From positions 248,001 through 312,000 of the forward strand of contig NZ_OCNJ01000005.1 in NCBI RefSeq assembly GCF_900230255.1: DNA of 64,000 bases, given 5' to 3'. The notes below the pieces were generated by a model that saw nothing but the letters and a program-made list of their open reading frames with translations, ran no database searches and was not told the DNA's origin. This document shows positions 1 through 9,018 of the stretch, piece after piece (positions within the stretch are counted from its first letter, which is position 1; every line of letters begins with the position of its first letter). Origin of the DNA: Caenispirillum bisanense (GTDB lineage: Bacteria; Pseudomonadota; Alphaproteobacteria; Rhodospirillales; Rhodospirillaceae). The translations under genes and the position numbers were made by a program.

Positions 1-941
1 CCCGCGGCGTCACCCTGACCCGCATCGAGCGCGAGATCACCCCCGACCGCGTCGCCTATCGCCACGTCACCATCGACCTCGACCGCACCCGCGGCGTCGC
101 CACCCTGACGGTGCACGCCCCCGCCGAGGCATCCCCCCGGGACGTGGCGGCCATCGAGGCGCAGGGCGCCGACTACTGGACGCTCGCCGCCGCCCGCGAG
201 CTGGACGACGCCATCCTGCACCTGCGCCTCAACGAGACGGAAACCGGCACGCTGCTGCTGAAGACCGCCGGCGACCGCGACGTCGTCGCGTCCTACGACG
301 AGGCGCTGCGGGCCAACGCCGGCCACTGGCTGGTGCGCGAGATGACGCTCTACTGGAAGCGCGTGCTGAAGCGCCTGGACGTCACCTCGCGCAGCCTCTT
401 CACGGTGGTGGAGCCGGGCAGCTGCTTCGTCGGCCTACTGGCGGAACTGCTGTTCGCCGCCGACCGCAGCTACATGCTCGACGGCCAGTTCGAGGGCGAC
501 GACACCCCGGCGGCGGCCATCCGCCTGACCGAGTCCAACTTCGGCCCCTTCCCCATGAGCAACGACATCACCCGCCTGCAGACCCGCTTCCTGGGCGAGC
601 CGGAATCGGTGGAGGTGGCGCGCCAGCGGGTGGGGAGCGACCTCACGGCGCGCGATGCGCTCGACCTCGGCCTCGTCACCTTCGCCCCCGACGACATCGA
701 CTGGGACGACGAGATCCGCCTGGCGCTGGAGGAACGCGCCTCGTTCTCGCCGGACGGCCTGATCGGCCTCGAAGCCAACCTCCGCTTCGCCGGCCCCGAG
801 ACCATGGAAACCCGCATCTTCGGCCGCCTCACCGCCTGGCAGAACTGGATCTTCCAGCGTCCCAACGCGGTCTCCGAGACCGGCGCCCTGAAACGCTACG
901 GCACGGGCGAGCGCGCCCAGTTCGACAAAGTGAGGGTCTGA
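1..941 (+). CDS. boxC: Benzoyl-CoA-dihydrodiol lyase, C-terminal part (5' end outside window)
   Basis: The reading frame is open from the first base, so the gene starts upstream of the window; about 312 codons of a family that is usually near 550 residues are present. The protein belongs to the crotonase superfamily and opens the ring of 2,3-dihydro-2,3-dihydroxybenzoyl-CoA hydrolytically in the aerobic benzoyl-CoA (box) pathway. The visible part includes the glycine-rich stretch VEPGSCFVGLLAELLFAADR, typical of BoxC, and the usual C-terminal end. Its stop lies two bases before the boxB start, so the two genes are co-transcribed. The identity rests on overall family resemblance and on the boxB and boxA neighbours. 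Confidence 0.93.
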   Translation, partial: RGVTLTRIEREITPDRVAYRHVTIDLDRTRGVATLTVHAPAEASPRDVAAIEAQGADYWTLAAARELDDAILHLRLNETETGTLLLKTAGDRDVVASYDEALRANAGHWLVREMTLYWKRVLKRLDVTSRSLFTVVEPGSCFVGLLAELLFAADRSYMLDGQFEGDDTPAAAIRLTESNFGPFPMSNDITRLQTRFLGEPESVEVARQRVGSDLTARDALDLGLVTFAPDDIDWDDEIRLALEERASFSPDGLIGLEANLRFAGPETMETRIFGRLTAWQNWIFQRPNAVSETGALKRYGTGERAQFDKVRV

Positions 942-943
942 TC

Positions 944-2395
944 ATGCAGAACATCGACTACGAAACCCTGATCCCGAACAACGTCAACCTCGCCGGCGAC
1001 CGCCGCCTGCAGCGCGCGCTGGAGCAGTGGCATCCGAACTTCATCCAGTGGTGGATGGACATGGGCCCCGACGGCTTCCAGGAACTGGACGTCTACCTGC
1101 GCACCGCCATCAGCGTCGACCCCAAGGGCTGGGCCCACTTCGGCTACGTGAAGATGCCGGAATACCGCTGGGGCATCTTCCTGGCGCCGCAGGAGGAAGA
1201 CCGCAAGATCGGCTTCGGCCGCCACAAGGGCGAGCCGGTGTGGCAGGAAGTGCCGGGCGAATACCGCGCCATGCTGCGCCGCCTCATCGCCATCCAGGGC
1301 GACACCGAGCCGGCGTCGGTGGAGCAGCAGCGCCACCTCGGCAAGACGGCGCCGTCGCTCTACGACATGCGCAACCTGTTCCAGGTGAACGTCGAGGAAG
1401 GCCGCCACCTGTGGGCCATGGTCTACCTGCTGCAGGCCTATTTCGGCCGCGACGGCCGCGAGGAAGCGGAAGCCCTGTTGCAGCGCCGCTCGGGCAACGC
1501 CGACAAGCCGCGCATGCTGGGCGCCTTCAACGAGGACACGCCGGACTGGCTGTCGTTCTTCATGTTCACCTTCTTCACCGACCGTGACGGCAAGTACCAG
1601 TTGGAAGCCCTCGCCCAGTCCGGCTTCGACCCGCTGGCGCGCACCACCCGCTTCATGCTGACGGAAGAAGCGCACCACATGTTCGTCGGCGAGACCGGCG
1701 TCGGCCGCACCATCGAGCGCACCTGCCAGGCCATGACCGAGGCCGGCATCACCGACCCGTACAACGTGGACGCCATCCGGGCGCTCGGCGTCATCGATCT
1801 GCCGACGCTGCAGCGCTACGTGAACTTCCACTTCACGGTCAGCATGGACCTGTTCGGCCAGGAGACGTCGACCAACGCCGCCAACGCCTTCAACGCCGGC
1901 ATCAAGGGACGCTACCGCGAGCACGCCATCGACGACGACCATCAGCTGCTCGACAGCACCTACCCGGTGCTGAAGCTGGTCGACGGCCAGTTCCGCACCG
2001 AGGAGGAACCGGCGCTCAACGCGCTCAACGCCCGCCTGCGCGACGACTACATCAAGGATTGCGCCGCCGGCGTCGGCCGCTGGAACAAGGCCATCGCCAA
2101 GGCCGGCATCGACTTCGAGATCGCCCTGCCGCACCAGGCCTTCAACCGCCAGGTCGGCCAGTTCGCCGGCCTGCACGTCGACCCGCAGGGCAGCATCATC
2201 TCGGCCGACCGCTGGGACGCCGGCCAGGCCGAGTGGCTGCCGAGCCTGGCCGACCGCACCTACGTCGCGAGCCTCATGGTGCAGTGCCTGGACAAGGGCC
2301 GCTATGCCGGCTGGATCGCGCCGCCCAAGGTGGGTGTCGACCAGAAGCCCGGTGATTTCGAGTACGTCCGCATCGAAGGCGTCGCCGCCGAGTGA
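944..2395 (+). CDS. boxB: Benzoyl-CoA 2,3-epoxidase subunit B (diiron oxygenase)
   Basis: BoxB is the oxygenase component that, with reductase BoxA, uses O2 and NADPH to form benzoyl-CoA 2,3-epoxide in the cytoplasm. The 483-residue length is normal for the family. Two carboxylate/histidine motifs expected for a diiron centre are visible: EEGRH near residues 151-155 and EEAHH near 241-245. The gene follows boxC after two bases and precedes boxA by 69 bp. The need for oxygen makes this an aerobic or microaerobic aromatic route, in contrast with the ATP-dependent anaerobic benzoyl-CoA reductase. Confidence 0.97.
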   Translation: MQNIDYETLIPNNVNLAGDRRLQRALEQWHPNFIQWWMDMGPDGFQELDVYLRTAISVDPKGWAHFGYVKMPEYRWGIFLAPQEEDRKIGFGRHKGEPVWQEVPGEYRAMLRRLIAIQGDTEPASVEQQRHLGKTAPSLYDMRNLFQVNVEEGRHLWAMVYLLQAYFGRDGREEAEALLQRRSGNADKPRMLGAFNEDTPDWLSFFMFTFFTDRDGKYQLEALAQSGFDPLARTTRFMLTEEAHHMFVGETGVGRTIERTCQAMTEAGITDPYNVDAIRALGVIDLPTLQRYVNFHFTVSMDLFGQETSTNAANAFNAGIKGRYREHAIDDDHQLLDSTYPVLKLVDGQFRTEEEPALNALNARLRDDYIKDCAAGVGRWNKAIAKAGIDFEIALPHQAFNRQVGQFAGLHVDPQGSIISADRWDAGQAEWLPSLADRTYVASLMVQCLDKGRYAGWIAPPKVGVDQKPGDFEYVRIEGVAAE

Positions 2396-2464
2396 CGCGC
2401 GCAACCGGGCGGGGCGGTCCTCTCCCGCCGCCCCGCCCGGACCCTGCCCGACGAAGAGGTATCC

Positions 2465-3679
2465 ATGGCAGCCCTGCTCCGCCAGCACCTGATCGACCCC
2501 GAGGTCTGCATCCGCTGCAACACCTGCGAGGACACCTGCCCGGTCGACGCCATCACCCACGACGACACCAACTACGTGGTCAAGGCGGACGTCTGCAATT
2601 TCTGCATGGACTGCATCGCCCCCTGCCCGACCGGCGCCATCGACAGCTGGCGGACCGTGCTGACGGCCTACACCCTGGAAGACCAGTTCGGCTGGGACGA
2701 GCTGCCAGAGCAGGACGACGTGCCGGCCGACGCCGAGGTCCGCGACGGCGCCGCCGCCCGCGACGAGGAGGCGGAAGCCATCCTGGAAGTCGCCCACGCC
2801 GGCCAGGGCCGGCTGGTGCCGCCGTTCTCCGCCGCCCACCCTTACGTCAACATCTACCCGCGCGAGGCGCCGGTGACCGCCCGGGTGACCGGCAACTACC
2901 GCCTGACCGCCCCCGACGCCGACAGCGACATCCGCCACATCGTGCTCGACTTCGGCGCCCACGCCTTCCCGGTGATCGAGGGCCAGAGCATCGGCATCAT
3001 CCCGCCCGGCGTCGATGCCAAGGGCAAGCCGCATCTGGTGCGCCTCTATTCCGTCGCCAGCCCGCGCGACGGCGAGCGGCCGAACCACAACAACGTGGCG
3101 CTGACCATCAAGCGCACGGTCTACGAAAAGGACGGCGCGACGCACAACGGCGTCGGCTCCTGCTACATGTGCGACCTGAAGATCGGCGACGAGGTGCAGG
3201 TGACGGGGCCGTTCGGCAACACCTTCCTGATGCCGAACCACCCCGACGCCAACATCATCATGATCTGCACCGGCACCGGCGCCGCCCCCTTCCGCGCCAT
3301 GACCGAACGCCGCCGCCGCAAGATGCCGCAGGCACCGGGCAAGCTGCTGCTGTTCTTCGGCGCCCGCACCCCCGGCGAACTGCCCTACCACGGGCCGCTC
3401 GCCAAGCTGCCCAAGGACTTCATCGACGTCGAGCTGGCCTTCTCGCGCCTGCCCGACCGCCCGAAGGAATACGTGCAGGACCGCATGCGCGGACGCGCCG
3501 ACGACCTGGCGGAACTGCTGAAGAGCGAGCACACCCACGTCTTCATCTGCGGCCTCAAGGGCATGGAAGCGGGCGTCAACGAGGCCTTCGCCGACATCTG
3601 CCGCCGCCACGGCCTCGACTGGGACGACCTCATGCCGGCCATGCGGGGGAGCGGTCGCTACCATGTCGAAACCTATTGA
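2465..3679 (+). CDS. boxA: Benzoyl-CoA 2,3-epoxidase subunit A (reductase)
   Basis: BoxA passes electrons from NADPH to BoxB. The N-terminus holds two [4Fe-4S] ferredoxin motifs (Cys15, 18, 21, 25 and Cys44, 47, 50, 54). After an acidic, alanine-rich linker (about residues 75-105) comes a ferredoxin-NADP reductase-type module, with RLYSVASPR for flavin binding, a [10 protein letters not shown] nucleotide-binding loop near residue 270 and a [10 protein letters not shown] segment near the end. Length is 404 residues. A GAAGAGG ribosome site precedes the ATG at 2465. The last 17 bases overlap the thioesterase gene, which suggests translational coupling. Confidence 0.96.
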   Translation: MAALLRQHLIDPEVCIRCNTCEDTCPVDAITHDDTNYVVKADVCNFCMDCIAPCPTGAIDSWRTVLTAYTLEDQFGWDELPEQDDVPADAEVRDGAAARDEEAEAILEVAHAGQGRLVPPFSAAHPYVNIYPREAPVTARVTGNYRLTAPDADSDIRHIVLDFGAHAFPVIEGQSIGIIPPGVDAKGKPHLVRLYSVASPRDGERPNHNNVALTIKRTVYEKDGATHNGVGSCYMCDLKIGDEVQVTGPFGNTFLMPNHPDANIIMICTGTGAAPFRAMTERRRRKMPQAPGKLLLFFGARTPGELPYHGPLAKLPKDFIDVELAFSRLPDRPKEYVQDRMRGRADDLAELLKSEHTHVFICGLKGMEAGVNEAFADICRRHGLDWDDLMPAMRGSGRYHVETY

Positions 3680-4136
3680 GCTGAACGACGTCGTCTCGCA
3701 CACGCCCTTCGTCTTCCGCCGCCGCATCGGCTGGGGCGACACCGACGCCGCGCGCATCGTCTACACGGTCCGCTTCTTCGAGTTCGGCATGGCCGCCATC
3801 GAGGCGTGGTTCCGCGAGATCTGGGGCATGGACTGGTACGCCATGCACGTCGAGCGCGGCGAGGGCTCGCCCTTCGTCCATGTGGAGATGGACATCGCCG
3901 CCCCCCTGGTGCCGGGCGACCTGCTCGACTGCACGGTGCGCGTCGAGAAACTGGGCACGGCCTCCCTCGGCTTCCACGTCGAGGGCCGGCGGCGGGACGA
4001 GACGCTCTGCTTCACCGCGCGCTTCGTCAGCGTGGTCGTGAAGATGGATCCCATGCGGTCGGCGGAGATCCCGGCCGACAAGCGACGGCTGGTGCAGGAC
4101 TACATGGCGGCGGCGCCCGTTCCCGCCACGTCCTGA
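3663..4136 (+). CDS. Acyl-CoA thioesterase, 4-hydroxybenzoyl-CoA thioesterase-like (hotdog fold)
   Basis: This 157-residue protein has the signature of the 4HBT family near the N-terminus: [19 protein letters not shown], which contains the catalytic-region Asp, followed by a long central helix. Such enzymes hydrolyse small aryl- or acyl-CoA esters in the cytoplasm. The ATG lies inside the 3' end of boxA, so it belongs to the box operon. A likely role is to release free acid and CoA from stalled benzoyl-CoA-type intermediates; that role is inference from position, since hotdog thioesterases vary in substrate. Confidence 0.85.
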   Translation: MSKPIELNDVVSHTPFVFRRRIGWGDTDAARIVYTVRFFEFGMAAIEAWFREIWGMDWYAMHVERGEGSPFVHVEMDIAAPLVPGDLLDCTVRVEKLGTASLGFHVEGRRRDETLCFTARFVSVVVKMDPMRSAEIPADKRRLVQDYMAAAPVPATS

Positions 4137-4288
4137 CCACGCCCCGAAACCAAGCAGCAAAGAGAAGTATAGTGCGTGATTCCCAACGATTTTGGGGCCA
4201 TAGAAGCCTTGTTGGGCGCTCGGACATGCACCATACTTCCACAAACAAGAACTATAAATCCAGTCGCCAAGATCCTGGGAGGAACACG

Positions 4289-5455
4289 ATGTTGAAGACC
4301 ATCCTGAAAGGGGCGGCCGTCGGGGCCGCCGTGGTCGGGTTCATGGCATCGGCGCAAGCCGCCGATCCGGTCAAGGTGGGCGTCATGCTGCCCTACACGG
4401 GCACCTATGCGGCGCTCGGCGAGGCCATCACCAACGGCATGAAGATGGCGATCGAAGACGCCGGCGGAACGCCCGGCGGCCGCGCCATCGAGTACGTCGT
4501 GGTCGACGACGAGTCCGAGCCCGGCAAGGCGCCGGCCAACATGGAGAAGCTCGTCTCCGGCGCCAACGTCGACATGGTGGTCGGCACCGTGCACTCGGGC
4601 GTCGCCATGGGCATGCTCAAGGTGGCGCGCGAGAAGGACGCCATCCTGCTGATCCCCAACGCCGGCTTCAACGCCGCCACCGGCCCGCTGTGCGCGCCGA
4701 ACGTCTTCCGCACGTCCTTCACGTCGTGGCAGACCGCCTATCCCATGGGCAAGGCCGCCGCCCACCGCGGCTACAAGAAGGTCGCCACCATCACCTGGAA
4801 GTACGGCTTCGGCGAGGAATCCGTCGAGGCCTTCAAGGAAGGCTTCGAAGCCGCCGGCGGCGAGGTGGTGGAAGAGATCACCCTGCCCTTCCCGGACGTG
4901 GAGTTCCAGGCCCAGCTCACCCGCCTGGCGCAGATCAAGCCCGACGCCGTGTTCGCCTTCTTCGCCGGCGGCGGTGCCGTGAAGTTCGTCAAAGACTACG
5001 CCGCGGCGGGCCTTAGCAAGGACATCCCGCTCATCGGCTCGGGCTTCCTCACCGACGGCACGCTGGCGGCCCAGGGTGCGGCGGCGGAAGGCATCATGAC
5101 GACGCTGCACTACGCCGACACCCTCGACAACCCGACCAACCGCAAGTTCCGCGAGGCCTACAAGGCCGAGTTCGGCAAGGATGCCGACATCTACGCGGTG
5201 CAGGGCTACGACACCGGCCTCGTCATCGCCGCGGCGCTGGAGGCCACCAAGGGCGACACCTCCGACCGCCAGGCGCTGCTCGCCGCCATCCGCGGCGTCA
5301 CCGTGAACAGCCCGCGCGGCCGCTGGACCTTCTCGCCGGCCCAGAACCCGGTGCAGGACATCTACCTGCGGCAGGTCAAGGACGGCCGCAACGTCATGGT
5401 CGGCGTCGCGGCGGAGAAGCTCGCCGACCCGGCGCGCGGCTGCAAGATGATGTGA
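4289..5455 (+). CDS. Liv-type ABC transporter substrate-binding protein (box cluster)
   Basis: A 388-residue periplasmic binding protein of the Leu/Ile/Val-binding superfamily. It opens with a Sec signal peptide (MLKTILKG, hydrophobic core, AQA cleavage after about residue 24) and continues with VKVGVMLPYTGTYAALGEA, the usual first strand and loop. The ATG at 4289 is chosen because GGGAGGA lies just upstream at 4277-4283 and the signal peptide starts there; the open frame further upstream overlaps the thioesterase gene. It lies with four transporter genes downstream of boxCBA. Binding of benzoate or a related aromatic acid is inference; no specificity residue can be read. Confidence 0.9.
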   Translation: MLKTILKGAAVGAAVVGFMASAQAADPVKVGVMLPYTGTYAALGEAITNGMKMAIEDAGGTPGGRAIEYVVVDDESEPGKAPANMEKLVSGANVDMVVGTVHSGVAMGMLKVAREKDAILLIPNAGFNAATGPLCAPNVFRTSFTSWQTAYPMGKAAAHRGYKKVATITWKYGFGEESVEAFKEGFEAAGGEVVEEITLPFPDVEFQAQLTRLAQIKPDAVFAFFAGGGAVKFVKDYAAAGLSKDIPLIGSGFLTDGTLAAQGAAAEGIMTTLHYADTLDNPTNRKFREAYKAEFGKDADIYAVQGYDTGLVIAAALEATKGDTSDRQALLAAIRGVTVNSPRGRWTFSPAQNPVQDIYLRQVKDGRNVMVGVAAEKLADPARGCKMM

Positions 5456-5467
5456 TCGTGCGGCAGC

Positions 5468-5500
5468 GGCCCCGGGCGCCCTTCGCCGGCGCCCGGGGCC
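5468..5500 (+). terminator. Strong stem-loop between binding-protein and permease genes
   Basis: A perfect 13-bp GC inverted repeat (arms 5468-5480 and 5488-5500, 7-base loop CTTCGCC) starts 12 bases after the binding-protein stop. There is no T-run after it. In periplasmic ABC operons such structures often protect the upstream mRNA or terminate part of the transcripts, giving more binding protein than membrane components. That role here is inference. Confidence 0.65.
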
Positions 5501-5545
5501 TTCGCGGGGGGGTGACCTCCGGGGGAGCCGGCCAGGAGTTGTCCG

Positions 5546-6406
5546 ATGGACCTGTCAATCTTCCTCATCCAGACCATGAACGGCGTGCAGTACGGGCTGC
5601 TGCTGTTCCTCATCGCCAGCGGGCTGACGCTGATCTTCGGCATCATGCACATCATCAACCTGGCCCACGGCGCGCTCTACATGATCGGCGCCTACCTGGC
5701 GTGGTGGCTGACGAGCCAGGTGGGGAACCTGTTCCTCGCCATCGTGCTGGCCCTGCCGGTGACGGTCGCCATCGGCATCGTCATCGAACGCTTCCTGATC
5801 CAGACGCTCTACAAGCGCGACCACCTGGATCAGGTGCTGCTGACCTTCGGCCTCATCCTGGTCTTCGACAGCCTGCAGAGCATGACCTGGGGCAACGACG
5901 TCCACAGCGTGCCGATGCCCGAGATCCTGTCGGGCTCCATTGCGCTCACCGACACGCTGCAATACCCGGTCTACCGCCTGTTCGTGTCCGTCGTCTGCGC
6001 CCTCATCGCGCTGTCCATGTACCTGGTGATCCAGCGCACGCGCCTCGGCATGATCATCCGCGCCGGCGCCAGCAACCGCGAGATGGTGCAGGGCCTCGGC
6101 CTCAACATCCGCAACATCTACACGCTGGTGTTTGCCGCCGGCACGGCGCTGACCGCCTTCGCCGGCATGATCGCCGCGCCCATTTCCTCGGTCTATCCGG
6201 GCATGGGCAGCCAGATCCTCATCATCTGCTTCGTGGTCGTCGTCATCGGCGGGGTCGGCTCCATCAAGGGCGCCTTCCTGGGTGCGCTGCTGGTCGGACT
6301 GACCGCCACCTGGGGCCAGATCCTGGTGCCCGAGTTCTCCGGCGTCGTCGTCTACGCGCTCATGGCGGCGGTGCTGCTGTGGAAGCCCCGCGGGCTGTTC
6401 GCCTGA
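5546..6406 (+). CDS. Liv-type ABC transporter permease (LivH family)
   Basis: A 286-residue inner-membrane permease with about eight hydrophobic segments and the LivH-type start MNGVQYGLLLFLIASGLTLI. The conserved cytoplasmic loop with GRAVRAxxxN-like character appears as LGMIIRAGASNREMVQGLG near residues 170-190, the coupling region for the ATPase subunits. The C-terminus shows the family's GGVGSIKGAFLGALLVGL segment. It is the second gene of the importer and follows the stem-loop at 5468-5500. Substrate is presumed to be an aromatic acid from operon context only. Confidence 0.92.
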   Translation: MDLSIFLIQTMNGVQYGLLLFLIASGLTLIFGIMHIINLAHGALYMIGAYLAWWLTSQVGNLFLAIVLALPVTVAIGIVIERFLIQTLYKRDHLDQVLLTFGLILVFDSLQSMTWGNDVHSVPMPEILSGSIALTDTLQYPVYRLFVSVVCALIALSMYLVIQRTRLGMIIRAGASNREMVQGLGLNIRNIYTLVFAAGTALTAFAGMIAAPISSVYPGMGSQILIICFVVVVIGGVGSIKGAFLGALLVGLTATWGQILVPEFSGVVVYALMAAVLLWKPRGLFA

Positions 6407-6417
6407 AAGGACCCCAG

Positions 6418-7527
6418 ATGCGCAGCCTCCCCACGCCCATCCGCGCCCTGCTGCTGACGCTGACCGTGCTCGCGGCGCTGTTTCCGCTCTATGGCCCGCT
6501 GGTGGCCGGCGACGCCTACGACTTCTACCTGCAGAAGGTGACGGGCATCCTGATCCTCTGCATCCTGGCCGTCAGCCTCGACCTGCTGGTCGGCGTCACC
6601 GGCATGGTGAGCGTCGCCCACGCCGCCTTCCTCGGCATCGCCGGCTACACGCTCGCCCTCTATGCGCCGGAGTACGAGGCCGCCAACATCCTGACCGCCC
6701 TGCCCGTCAGCCTGGCCGCCGCGGCGCTCGCGTCGCTGGTGATCGGCCTGCTCATCATCCGCACCGGCGGCATCTTCTTCATCATGGCGACCATCGCCTT
6801 CTCGCAGATGATCTACTACCTGTTCCACGACGCCGACTTCGCCGGCGGCTCGGACGGCATCTACATCATGGTGCGCCCGGCGCTCATCGTCGGCGACACC
6901 GAGATCCTGACCTTCGACAATCCGCACACGCTGTTCTACGTGACCCTCGGCTCGCTGGTCGGCATCTACCTGCTGCTGCGCGCCATGCTGCGGGCGCCCT
7001 TCGGCCGGGTGCTGGCGGGCATCAAGGAGAACGAGAACCGCGTCCAGGCGCTGGGCTACAACCCGGTGGTCTACAAGCTGGCGGCCTTCGTCATCGCCGG
7101 CACGCTGGCGGGCTACGCCGGCTTCCTGACCGCCAGCCAGTACGGCTACATGAACCCGGCGCAGCTGTCGTGGACCCTGTCGGCGCACGCGCTCATCATG
7201 GTCATCATGGGCGGGCTCGGCACCCTGTTCGGCCCCATCCTCGGCGCCTTCGCGCTGGAGGGCCTGCACTACGTCTTCGCCTCGTGGACGTCGCACTGGG
7301 AGCTGCTGCTCGGCCTCGTCGCCATCGGCATCGTCCTGCTGCTGCCGGGCGGCATCGCCGGCCTGCTGCTGCGCCTCTGCGCCCGCTCCGCCAAGGCCGC
7401 CGCCCCCGACACCGGCGAGCCCGCCGGGACGCCCGCGCCGCCCCGCCCGGTACTCGCCCGCACGCCGACCACGACCGCGACCGGCGGCGGCGCGCTCAAG
7501 ATGGCCGCCAACAAGGAGAAGAGCTGA
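6418..7527 (+). CDS. Liv-type ABC transporter permease (LivM family)
   Basis: A 369-residue permease pairing with the LivH-type subunit. The ATG at 6418 lies 11 bases after the previous stop; the frame is open further upstream but that part overlaps the livH-like gene. It has the LivM signatures DLLVGVTGMVSVAHAAFLGI and FGRVLAGIKENENRVQALG (the ATPase-coupling loop). The membrane core ends near residue 325 and is followed by a tail rich in Ala, Pro and Thr that is longer than usual. Its stop overlaps the next ATG (TGATG). Confidence 0.92.
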   Translation: MRSLPTPIRALLLTLTVLAALFPLYGPLVAGDAYDFYLQKVTGILILCILAVSLDLLVGVTGMVSVAHAAFLGIAGYTLALYAPEYEAANILTALPVSLAAAALASLVIGLLIIRTGGIFFIMATIAFSQMIYYLFHDADFAGGSDGIYIMVRPALIVGDTEILTFDNPHTLFYVTLGSLVGIYLLLRAMLRAPFGRVLAGIKENENRVQALGYNPVVYKLAAFVIAGTLAGYAGFLTASQYGYMNPAQLSWTLSAHALIMVIMGGLGTLFGPILGAFALEGLHYVFASWTSHWELLLGLVAIGIVLLLPGGIAGLLLRLCARSAKAAAPDTGEPAGTPAPPRPVLARTPTTTATGGGALKMAANKEKS

Positions 7528-8279
7528 TGGCCATCCTCCAGACCACGGCCCTGACCAAGAGCTTCGGCGGCCTGACGGCGGTCCGCGACGTCAGCATCGC
7601 CGTCGCCGAGCGCGAGGTGCACGCCATCATCGGCCCCAACGGCGCCGGCAAGAGCACCATGGTCAACCTGCTCACCGGCCAGATCCCGCCGACCTCGGGC
7701 AAGGTGACCTTCGAGGGCCGCGACATCACAGGCCTGCGCCCCGACCGCATCTCCAAGATCGGCATCGGCCGCAGCTTCCAGCGCACCAACGTCTTCCCGA
7801 CCTTCACCTGCCTGGAGAACTGCTGGCTGGCGGCGCAGTCGCGCATGCGCCATTCCTTCCGCTTCTTCCGCCGCGCCGAGCGCTACGCCTCCTGCGGCGA
7901 GCGGGCGGAACGGGCGCTGGAGCTGTGCGGCCTCACCCACCGCCGCGACACCGCCGCCGCCGACATGAGCTACGGCGAACAGCGCCAGCTGGAAATCGGC
8001 ATGATGCTGGCGACCGAACCGCGCTTCCTGGTGCTCGACGAACCCATGGCCGGCATGGGCAAGGAGGAGAGCGGCAAGGTGGTCGCCCTGTTGCGCGACC
8101 TCGCCCGCAGCTACCCGCTGGTGCTGGTGGAGCACGACATGGACGCCGTCTTCAGCATCGCCGACACCCTGACCGTCATGGTCAACGGCACGGTGATCGC
8201 GAGCGGCCCGCTCGACGAGGTGCGCGACAGCACCGCCGTGCAGGAAGCCTATCTCGGCGACGGCGAGGAGGACTACTGA
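7527..8279 (+). CDS. Liv-type ABC transporter ATP-binding protein (LivG family)
   Basis: A 250-residue ABC ATPase. Walker A is GPNGAGKST near residue 37, the signature motif is MSYGEQRQLEIG (the Liv variant of LSGGQ), and Walker B ends in FLVLDEPMAGM, followed by the H-loop EHDMDAVF. The start codon overlaps the preceding stop by one base, and the stop overlaps the next gene in the same way, so all five transporter genes are translationally linked. It powers uptake together with the LivF-type subunit. Confidence 0.93.
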   Translation: MAILQTTALTKSFGGLTAVRDVSIAVAEREVHAIIGPNGAGKSTMVNLLTGQIPPTSGKVTFEGRDITGLRPDRISKIGIGRSFQRTNVFPTFTCLENCWLAAQSRMRHSFRFFRRAERYASCGERAERALELCGLTHRRDTAAADMSYGEQRQLEIGMMLATEPRFLVLDEPMAGMGKEESGKVVALLRDLARSYPLVLVEHDMDAVFSIADTLTVMVNGTVIASGPLDEVRDSTAVQEAYLGDGEEDY

Positions 8280-9007
8280 TGACCGCGATGACCGCCGCCG
8301 AACCGCTGGTCGAGGCCGAGGGCCTGCAGACCTATTACGGCCGCAGCCACGTGCTGCACGGCGTCAGCCTGACCATCCGGCGCGGCGAGACCGTCTGCCT
8401 GCTCGGCCGCAACGGCATGGGCAAGACGACCACCATCAAGTCCGTGCTCGGCTTCGTGCCGCCGCGCGACGGGCGGGTACGCATCAAGGGCGCCGACCTG
8501 ACGGGCGCACCGGCCAACCGCATCGTCCGCCAGGGCATCGGCTACGTGCCGGAAGGGCGCGGCATGTTCCCGAACCTGACGGTGCGCGAAAGCCTGCTCA
8601 TGGCCTCGCGCGCCGGCACCGACGGGCGCCGCGACTGGACGCTGGAGCGCGTGCTGCACACCTTCCCCCGCCTCGCCGAGCGCATCGACAACCTGGCCGG
8701 CACCCTGTCGGGCGGCGAGCAGCAGATGGTCGCCATCGGCCGGGCGCTGATGACCAACCCGGACCTGATGATCCTCGACGAGGCGACGGAAGGCCTCGCC
8801 CCCCTCATCCGCCGCGACATCTGGCGCGTGATCCGGGCCATCAAGGAAACCGGCATCGCGACGCTCGTGGTCGACAAGAACGTCAAGGTGCTGCTCGACC
8901 TGTGCGACCGCTCGCTCATCATGGTGAAGGGGGTGCTGGTCCACGACAGCCCGAGCGCCGAGCTGCGCGCCCGCCCCGACATCCTGCAACAGCACATCGG
9001 CCTGTGA
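8279..9007 (+). CDS. Liv-type ABC transporter ATP-binding protein (LivF family)
   Basis: A 242-residue ABC ATPase with Walker A GRNGMGKTT, signature LSGGEQQMVAIGRALM and Walker B LMILDEATEGLAPL. GRNGMGKTTT and EGRGMFPNLTV are characteristic of LivF rather than LivG. The switch region reads TLVVDKNVKVLL, with Lys-Asn where an H-loop His is usual in other ABC ATPases (VEQN is common in LivF). The start at 8279 overlaps the livG-like stop. It completes the importer of the box cluster. Confidence 0.93.
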   Translation: MTAMTAAEPLVEAEGLQTYYGRSHVLHGVSLTIRRGETVCLLGRNGMGKTTTIKSVLGFVPPRDGRVRIKGADLTGAPANRIVRQGIGYVPEGRGMFPNLTVRESLLMASRAGTDGRRDWTLERVLHTFPRLAERIDNLAGTLSGGEQQMVAIGRALMTNPDLMILDEATEGLAPLIRRDIWRVIRAIKETGIATLVVDKNVKVLLDLCDRSLIMVKGVLVHDSPSAELRARPDILQQHIGL

Positions 9008-9018
9008 CGGAGCCCGCC

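Noticed and set aside
896-3757. A 953-codon open frame on the minus strand opposite boxB and boxA
   Set aside because: It is the antisense of well-supported genes. Its Val/Ala/Gly/His/Arg-rich, low-complexity composition is what GC-rich third positions produce on the opposite strand. Many similar frames across the window were dropped for the same reason.
4137-4288. A promoter for the importer genes in the gap after the thioesterase
   Set aside because: The gap is AT-richer and has TATAAA-like and CATACT-like words, but no -35/-10 pair with normal spacing could be chosen.
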